Shown piece by piece: positions 32,662 through 37,967 of a stretch of DNA of 37,967 bases. Numbering within the stretch: position 1 is the first letter of the stretch; each line of letters starts with the position of its first letter. The stretch is from NCBI GenBank assembly GCA_947624305.1, contig CANQKC010000027.1, positions 1 through 37,967 of the forward strand, in the 5' to 3' direction. The notes beneath the pieces are model-generated. The model was not told the origin of the DNA. It saw only the letters and a list, made by a program, of their open reading frames with translations, and searched no databases. Made by a program: the position numbers and the translations under genes. Source of the stretch: an uncultured Monoglobus sp. (GTDB taxonomy: Bacteria; Bacillota; Clostridia; Monoglobales; Monoglobaceae).

Positions 32662-34506
32662 ATGTGCGGAATAACAGGCTTTATGAATTTCGGCAGGCGG
32701 GTCGACGAGGACGGCCTTAAAATACTTCACGCCATGGGGGAAACGCTGAACCGCCGCGGCCCCGACGACAAGGGCGAGTTTGTCTCGGGCTTCGCCGCCA
32801 TGGCCCACCGCCGTCTGTCGGTAGTGGACTTAAAGGGCGGCGCCCAGCCTATGATCCGCCGCAGGAACGGCAATACATACGCGATTTGCTATAACGGCGA
32901 GATCTACAACACCGACGAGCTCAGGCGGGAGCTGGTCAAGGCGGGTTACGAGTTCAGCGGACACTCGGACACCGAGGTGCTGCTTTGCTCCTACATCGAG
33001 TGGGGCGAAAAATGCGCGGAGAAACTGAACGGCATTTTCGCCTTCACGATCTACAACGGGGCCCGTGAGGAGTTCTTTTTCGCCCGCGACGGCGGCGGAG
33101 TCAAGCCGTATTTCTACACGACGGCGGGCGGCGGGTTCGCGTTCGGCTCAGAGATCAAAGCGCTGCTCAAATACCCGCCCGTGTCGGCGGATGTGGATAA
33201 GTTCGGCGTGGCGGAGCTGTTTTTGATCGGCCCCGGCAAAACGCCCGGCAGAACCGCTTTCCGCGACGTGCTGGAGCTTGAGCCCGGATTCTGCGGCACC
33301 TTTTCACGGGAGGGGCTTAATATACACCCTTATTTCGCAATCACAGCGCGGGAGCATACCGACAGCTTAAGCGACACGATATACACCCTGCGCTCCCTGA
33401 TTTGCGACTCGATAAAACGCCAGCTTGTGTCCGACGTGCCGCTATGCACCTTTTTATCGGGCGGGCTGGATTCGAGCATAATTTCATACGTCGCCGCCAA
33501 GGAGTTCGGCGAGAGCGGCAGAGGGAAGCTCACCACCTATTCGGTCGATTATGTGGACAACGACAAGTACTTCAAAAAGTCGTTCTACCAGCCCAACAGC
33601 GACGGCTATTATATAAAGCTTATGCGCGATTACATCGGTTCAGACCACATAAACACAGTTCTTGACAACGATGACGTGGGCGACGCGCTCTATGAGTCGG
33701 TGCTTGCCCGCGACCTGCCGGGAATGGCGGATGTGGAGTCCTCACTGCTGCTTTTCTGCCGCGAGGTCAAAAAGACCCACACGGTCGTGCTCTCGGGCGA
33801 GTGCGCCGACGAGATCTTCGGCGGCTATCCATGGTTCACCAACAAGGAAATGCTGGCCGCCGCAGACTTCCCCTGGAGCGGCAACACAAAAATAAAGGCG
33901 GAGCTTGTCCGCGACGATTACCTAAAGCTCGATCCCGAGGAATATGTTTATGAGCGTTACAGAAAAACGGTGAGCGAGGCTCCGAAAACGGGCAGCGAGA
34001 CTCCTGGCGACGCGCGTATCAAAGAGATCACCATGCTGAATTACAAGTGGTTCATGCAGACGCTGCTATCGCGCAAGGATCACTCGTCGATGTACAGCGG
34101 CCTTGAGGTGCGCGTTCCGTTCTGCGACACACGGATCCTGCAGTATGCCTATAACATACCGTGGGACATGAAAGGCTACGCGGGCCGCGAAAAGGGCCTG
34201 CTGCGCAAAGCCTTCGAGGGACTGCTGCCCGACGAGATAGTTCTGCGCAAAAAAAGCCCCTATCCCAAGAGCCACAACCCGATCTACACCCAAAATGTGG
34301 AAAACAAGATCGAAAAAATTCTAGACGACGGCAGCGCGCCGATATTTGAGATCGTCAAGCACGGCAAGCTCAGGGAACTGCTTGACACCAAGGCGGCAAT
34401 GTTCACCAAGCCGTGGTACGGCCAGCTTATGAATTATCCCCAGATTTTGGCATATATTTACATGATCAACGAGTGGCTGAAAGCCTATGCGGTCAACATA
34501 GTGTGA
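32662..34506 (+). CDS. asnB: Glutamine-hydrolysing asparagine synthetase
   Basis: A 614-residue enzyme with an N-terminal glutaminase of the Ntn type whose nucleophile is Cys2 (MCGITGF; the initiator Met is removed). RRGPDDKGEF, AMAHRRLSVVDL, ICYNGEIYNTDEL and SGHSDTEVLL line its active site. The C-terminal synthetase has the ATP-pyrophosphatase loop FLSGGLDSSI and SGECADEIFGGYPWF. It makes asparagine from aspartate, glutamine and ATP. ATG 32662 is required to expose Cys2; a start upstream would block it. It is transcribed divergently from proS. Confidence 0.95.
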   Translation: MCGITGFMNFGRRVDEDGLKILHAMGETLNRRGPDDKGEFVSGFAAMAHRRLSVVDLKGGAQPMIRRRNGNTYAICYNGEIYNTDELRRELVKAGYEFSGHSDTEVLLCSYIEWGEKCAEKLNGIFAFTIYNGAREEFFFARDGGGVKPYFYTTAGGGFAFGSEIKALLKYPPVSADVDKFGVAELFLIGPGKTPGRTAFRDVLELEPGFCGTFSREGLNIHPYFAITAREHTDSLSDTIYTLRSLICDSIKRQLVSDVPLCTFLSGGLDSSIISYVAAKEFGESGRGKLTTYSVDYVDNDKYFKKSFYQPNSDGYYIKLMRDYIGSDHINTVLDNDDVGDALYESVLARDLPGMADVESSLLLFCREVKKTHTVVLSGECADEIFGGYPWFTNKEMLAAADFPWSGNTKIKAELVRDDYLKLDPEEYVYERYRKTVSEAPKTGSETPGDARIKEITMLNYKWFMQTLLSRKDHSSMYSGLEVRVPFCDTRILQYAYNIPWDMKGYAGREKGLLRKAFEGLLPDEIVLRKKSPYPKSHNPIYTQNVENKIEKILDDGSAPIFEIVKHGKLRELLDTKAAMFTKPWYGQLMNYPQILAYIYMINEWLKAYAVNIV

Positions 34507-34568
34507 TAGGGAATAGGCCGTCCCACCCAGCGGCCATCCGGTGACAACTCTAAAGGAATAGGAACCTT

Positions 34569-34860
34569 ACACCTCATCAGTCAGACTTCGTCTCATGTCC
34601 GCAAACGTTAATGATTTGCGGCCTCGTTTATCCGTGGAAACGGAATACCGTAGTGCAACGAACCCGCTAACGCGGCTCCGGCCGCGGACAGCTTCCCCTC
34701 AAGGGGAAGCCTTAGGCCGCAAAGCCTTCCCCTTGAGGGGATAATCAGCAAGCTTTGCTTGCGGGTTCAAAGCTATCTTTCAAAATCGCTTGCGATTTTG
34801 ACCAAGAGCTTCCTTAAAGGTGGGTTTTTGCCCGAATGGGCAAAAAACCGGATGAGGTGT
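34569..34860. mobile_element. MITE-like element with perfect 10-bp terminal inverted repeats
   Basis: ACACCTCATC (34569-34578) is inverted as GATGAGGTGT (34851-34860), enclosing 292 bases without a gene. The interior holds the 88-bp repeat shared with 2252-2339, paired CTTCCCCTCAAGGGGAAG hairpins, the 81-bp module shared with 26241-26321, and a GGTTTTTGCCC/GGGCAAAAAACC hairpin at about 34822-34849. No clear target duplication was verified. It lies between asnB and the terminator of the SGNH gene. Positions 34507-34568 show nothing else. Confidence 0.65.
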
Positions 34861-34884
34861 TTCACAGGCGGATAAACGACATAA

Positions 34885-34919
34885 AAAAGCCGCTCCCGAA
34901 TAAATCGGGAGCGGCTTTT
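34885..34919. terminator. Rho-independent terminator of the SGNH esterase gene
   Basis: A perfect 15-bp stem (AAAAGCCGCTCCCGA and its complement) encloses the loop ATAAA. A-rich and T-rich ends on both sides allow it to act on both strands. It lies 9 bases past the esterase stop and also would stop readthrough from asnB. Confidence 0.92.
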
Positions 34920-34927
34920 GCCAATCC

Positions 34928-37774
34928 TTATTTAACCGCACACGGCTCGCAGAGGGGCGCGATGTTGTCGCGGCTGTCCCAGATAAACACTTTGGTCTCG
35001 CCGTTTTCGGGCTTCGTGTATTCAAGCGTTTGGCTTCCGCTCTTGTCCGCGTCGAATATATTCGCGGCGGTAATCGTATCATTATCATAGGTGGCGATGA
35101 CTATCACCGCGTCGCCGTCGCCCGTCGTGTAGTCAACCTTGACTCCGCCGTCGGTGAACGCCGCGCCTGTTATCTCGTATGACTTAGGCAGCGGCTCGCC
35201 GCCGGCTATGATCTCAACGCTGCCTAAAGCGTCGTCGAACTCATATATTACGGCATGCTCGCCGTCCGCCGCTGCAACAACCTTGGCGGGCTTTGCCGCA
35301 ACCGTAACCACGCCGCTTTGCTCCTCGGGCGAAGGCTCCGCGGCGGCTTCCGCCGCAGCGGCGGTCGCGTCCGCATAGGACGGAACATCGGCCTCTGTCA
35401 TTGTATGGGTGTTTCTCTTTGCGGTCAAGCCGTGGCCGAGCCTCGTCAGCTCATCGCAGAACCACTGCGATATAAGCTGCGCGCCGAAGTAGTTTATATG
35501 CGTGTCATCGGTCGTGCCTTTTGCGTAATACTGCGATTTAGTAAATTCTCCGGCAGCGACATTTAAAAATCTTGAGTCGTGCGCCTTAACGTAGTTATAT
35601 ATATCCTTCGCCTTTTCAACGCCGACCTTGGTGTTGTATCCCACAACCTTACCGTAAAGATCGACAACCGGCAGGCCCAGCTCTTTGCCCAGCTCTTTTG
35701 TTGCGTCCACATACTGCTCAAGGCTGCTGTCGCTCGTTTTGCGACGGCTGATCGAGGTAGTGAGTATCGGATACGCGCCTTTGTCCAAAGCTATATTCAC
35801 ATAGTTGTCGGTCATATTTTTCTTATACGCGCCATCGGTAAACCTGTCGCTCTTCGGGTCGGTATATCTCGCGGCATCGCCCGTTTTTGAATCGTTGTGT
35901 CCGAACTGAATTATGAAATAATCGCCCGACTTTATGCCGTTCTTGATCGTGTTATAATTGCCTTCCTTTAAAAAGTCAAGAGAGCTTCTGCCGCTGAGCG
36001 CGAGATCCTTAACGGTCACGCCCGAGAAATAGTCGCCCAAAACTGCCGCCCAGCCTGTCTGCGGGAAACGGTTGTTGCCGCCGGTCGCAGGATATGTGCA
36101 GGCCGTCGAGTCGCCCGCAACATAAATCGTCGCGCCGTCAGCCACGCTCTGACTGTATTCATAGGTTCCCTGAGGCAGAACCTCCGTCTTCGCGCTGTCG
36201 TTGTACGCGGTCAGTGTGATCTTGCTGTCCGCCCCTACCGGCAGCGCCGCTTTGTCAACATAGATTATCGTCTCGTCGCCGTTTTGGTTTTCGGCTTTAT
36301 CGCAGCTTTCCTTAACGTTGAAATCCGCCGTCTTTGTCTCGCCGCCCGTTGTTACCGACGCGGTGATCGTCTCGCTGCCCGTCAGGTTGGTTATAGAGTT
36401 TACAAACACGATATGGCTGAGACAGCAGCCATCCGAAAGCGCCATTACCACGTCTCCGTCCGCGTTTGAGACAGCCGCCCTTCTGAACTCGATCGGAACT
36501 ATCTTGGGAACGATTATCGTAAACTCTTTTTCGGCCTTCGCCGCGCCTCTGGTAATGGTCGCGGTAAGAGTGACCGTATTGTCCTGTTCAAACGAAGGAT
36601 TGACCGTTCCGTCTGTTCCCACTATTTCGGGATTGCTGCTCGCCCATGTTATAGCCGTGTTTCTTCTGCCCTTTACCGGCAGCTCCAGATTTTTCTTGAC
36701 AGCCGAAGTGTCGCCCAGCGTCAGCGCTTCCGCCGCCGCTTTTACGGCGTCCTCATCGTCGGTGTCGGCGGGAACGGTAAGTTCAAACGGCCTTGTGAGC
36801 CTTATATTGGGATAATCCTGATAAGTAAACACCGCGGTAAATGTAACCTGCGTGTCAACAGCCTTGGCGTTGACCTCGCCCGACTTGCTGATAACCTCCT
36901 CATTCGAGGATTCCCAGCTTACGTCCGCGTAGCCTATCGAGGTCTGCCAGCCGTCAAACGGCGCGAGATCGTCATACACCTCTTTTTCTGAGGTGTTCAC
37001 GCCCTTTATCTCATCAAAAGACACCGCGTCGACTTCTTTCTGCACGTCTTTGCTCACAAAGTCAATATACACGGTCACGTCTTTGTCGGGCATGGTGAAA
37101 GTGCTTTGGGTCATGTCTTTGCTTTTTGAAAGCTCCACCTTCTCATCATCAAGGCGAACATTGCCCAAAAGACCGTTTTCGTTGGGCACGGACTTGATCG
37201 TCACGGTCTCTCCGGTCTTAGCCGGCTTTGACACGATCTCTTTAAACACCGCGCCGTAAACGCGAGGCTTTGTTCCCGTGAACCAGACAAAATATGTCTC
37301 CCCGGCGGTGATATTAAAACTGTGGAACGCCGCCACATCGGCGCCTGTTTCGTTTTTGTAATTGATAATATAATTGTCAAAATCCGAGGCGGCTTTGACG
37401 CACATACCCTTTCCGTTTGCCAAAATCACAGGTATTGAGAGCTTGCCCGAGCGCTGCGTTTCGATTTTGTAGGCCGCGCCCGACATGGTTATCTCGCCTG
37501 TGGCATCATCTTTGGTGACGGACGCGTTGGTTGCGCCTTGAATACTGGCTTCAAACTTTATACCGTCGATCTCGGTTCCGCCGCTCTTTTTATTGTCCTC
37601 CGCGGGTTCTAAGGTGATGCCCTTGATTATCTCGATCTTTTGACCTTTAGTCGCAGCGGCCTTTACCTGCCATATTTCCTCACCCGCGGCGGATACGGGA
37701 AACGCCGCGAATATTGTAAAAACCATCACAAGCGCCAAACACGCGCACACAACCTGTCCCAATTTTTTCTTCAT
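34928..37774 (-). CDS. Secreted SGNH/GDSL esterase with Ig-like domains (rhamnogalacturonan acetylesterase-like)
   Basis: The 948-residue exported protein has a signal peptide ending near PVSAA. A beta-rich N-terminal region (about 30-180) follows, then Ig-like modules near 185-240, 255-335 and 340-425 (including WESSNEEVISKSGEV and WASSNPEIVGTDGTV, the 'atrophied Ig' pattern). The SGNH hydrolase domain spans about 545-785. Its catalytic blocks are YVAGDSTACTY (Ser about 556), IIQFGHNDSK, and DDTHINYFGA (Asp/His about 757-759), as in rhamnogalacturonan acetylesterases. The C-terminal tail ends with KVFIWDSRDNIAPLCEP, a module seen on many secreted Firmicutes proteins. It probably deacetylates plant pectin or related polysaccharide. 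ATG 37774 has GGAGAG 8 bases upstream. Confidence 0.88.
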   Translation of the reverse strand: MKKKLGQVVCACLALVMVFTIFAAFPVSAAGEEIWQVKAAATKGQKIEIIKGITLEPAEDNKKSGGTEIDGIKFEASIQGATNASVTKDDATGEITMSGAAYKIETQRSGKLSIPVILANGKGMCVKAASDFDNYIINYKNETGADVAAFHSFNITAGETYFVWFTGTKPRVYGAVFKEIVSKPAKTGETVTIKSVPNENGLLGNVRLDDEKVELSKSKDMTQSTFTMPDKDVTVYIDFVSKDVQKEVDAVSFDEIKGVNTSEKEVYDDLAPFDGWQTSIGYADVSWESSNEEVISKSGEVNAKAVDTQVTFTAVFTYQDYPNIRLTRPFELTVPADTDDEDAVKAAAEALTLGDTSAVKKNLELPVKGRRNTAITWASSNPEIVGTDGTVNPSFEQDNTVTLTATITRGAAKAEKEFTIIVPKIVPIEFRRAAVSNADGDVVMALSDGCCLSHIVFVNSITNLTGSETITASVTTGGETKTADFNVKESCDKAENQNGDETIIYVDKAALPVGADSKITLTAYNDSAKTEVLPQGTYEYSQSVADGATIYVAGDSTACTYPATGGNNRFPQTGWAAVLGDYFSGVTVKDLALSGRSSLDFLKEGNYNTIKNGIKSGDYFIIQFGHNDSKTGDAARYTDPKSDRFTDGAYKKNMTDNYVNIALDKGAYPILTTSISRRKTSDSSLEQYVDATKELGKELGLPVVDLYGKVVGYNTKVGVEKAKDIYNYVKAHDSRFLNVAAGEFTKSQYYAKGTTDDTHINYFGAQLISQWFCDELTRLGHGLTAKRNTHTMTEADVPSYADATAAAAEAAAEPSPEEQSGVVTVAAKPAKVVAAADGEHAVIYEFDDALGSVEIIAGGEPLPKSYEITGAAFTDGGVKVDYTTGDGDAVIVIATYDNDTITAANIFDADKSGSQTLEYTKPENGETKVFIWDSRDNIAPLCEPCAVK

Positions 37775-37832
37775 ATATAACACTCTCCTTTTATTTTTCG
37801 CGCTCCGCGCATTTTTTACATCATATATTGAT

Positions 37833-37861
37833 ATTATACCACATCAGCTAAAAAAAGTAAA
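37833..37861 (-). promoter_or_regulatory. Promoter of the SGNH esterase gene
   Basis: On the minus strand TTTACT (37856-37861), 17 bases and a perfect TATAAT (37833-37838) lie about 60 bases upstream of the start. No regulator site was recognised. To its right (37862-37967) I see only AT-rich DNA and a possible start of a rightward gene. Confidence 0.7.
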
Positions 37862-37967
37862 TAAAAACTTTTCGGCAAAAGAAAAAACCGCCCGCGGGCA
37901 ATGTCATTAAGTTAAGAAAGACTAATAATGATTAAGTAGTATACAGGGAGAGTGAAAATTGCGATTT

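Noticed and set aside
37880-37895. Terminator around GCCCGCGGGC near the right end
   Set aside because: The palindrome has no room for a hairpin loop with a long stem, so it is weak despite the adjacent T-run on the minus strand.
37945-37967. Start of a rightward gene at the window edge (AGGGAG followed by GTG/TTG)
   Set aside because: Only a few codons are visible and the spacing is poor for the GTG; it cannot be supported without the next bases.

Overview
The window looks like chromosomal DNA from a clostridial Bacillota (Firmicutes), most likely an Oscillospirales-type or related gut lineage. The pointers are an IspH enzyme fused to ribosomal protein S1, the yicC-remA-gmk-rpoZ-coaBC-priA-def gene order, a cdaA-cdaR-...-glmM cluster, an archaeal/eukaryal-type prolyl-tRNA synthetase, SLH/WG-repeat and Ig-like secreted proteins, and GC-rich genes with strong Shine-Dalgarno sites. 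Rank below class cannot be fixed by reading. No rRNA, tRNA, prophage, transposase or CRISPR array was recognised.

Layout. (1) 1-5038, rightward: an envelope-sensing locus with a BlaI-type repressor, an M56 (BlaR1-like) membrane metalloprotease whose usual penicillin-binding sensor is replaced by another C-terminal domain, a small secreted protein that is a free-standing copy of that domain, and a secreted WG-repeat/SLH protein carrying almost the same signal peptide. (2) 5096-9719, leftward: ECF sigma factor and membrane anti-sigma factor, holA, and an SH3b-NlpC/P60 wall hydrolase with its own consensus promoter. (3) 10288-16472, rightward: a housekeeping operon (yicC, remA, gmk, rpoZ, coaBC, priA, def) closed by a strong terminator. 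(4) 16522-29881, leftward: small membrane protein, murD, ispH-rpsA fusion, plsC, cmk, an orphan CobK-like protein, a zinc-ribbon protein, ychF, glmM, then an FAD oxidoreductase, cdaR and cdaA. (5) 29890-31048: repeat-rich intergenic DNA. (6) proS (leftward) and asnB (rightward) from a divergent promoter region. (7) 34507-34927: a second repeat/MITE-like region, then a large secreted SGNH esterase with Ig-like domains (leftward).

How the genes fit together. Much of the window serves the cell envelope: peptidoglycan precursors (glmM, murD), c-di-AMP synthesis and its control (cdaA, cdaR), phospholipid (plsC), isoprenoid (ispH), a wall hydrolase, and two separate envelope-stress switches (BlaI/M56 and ECF sigma/anti-sigma) placed convergently around one shared terminator. 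The rest is core information processing and cofactor metabolism.

The least ordinary signals are the M56 protein plus its secreted domain homologue, a hairpin with paired base changes upstream of both glmM and cdaA, a 193-bp tandem array with related dispersed and MITE-like elements, and an orphan CobK-like gene lacking the usual motif. Start codons were re-chosen by ribosome binding site in many genes, including three probable TTG starts. All similarity statements are by eye; no search or folding program was run.
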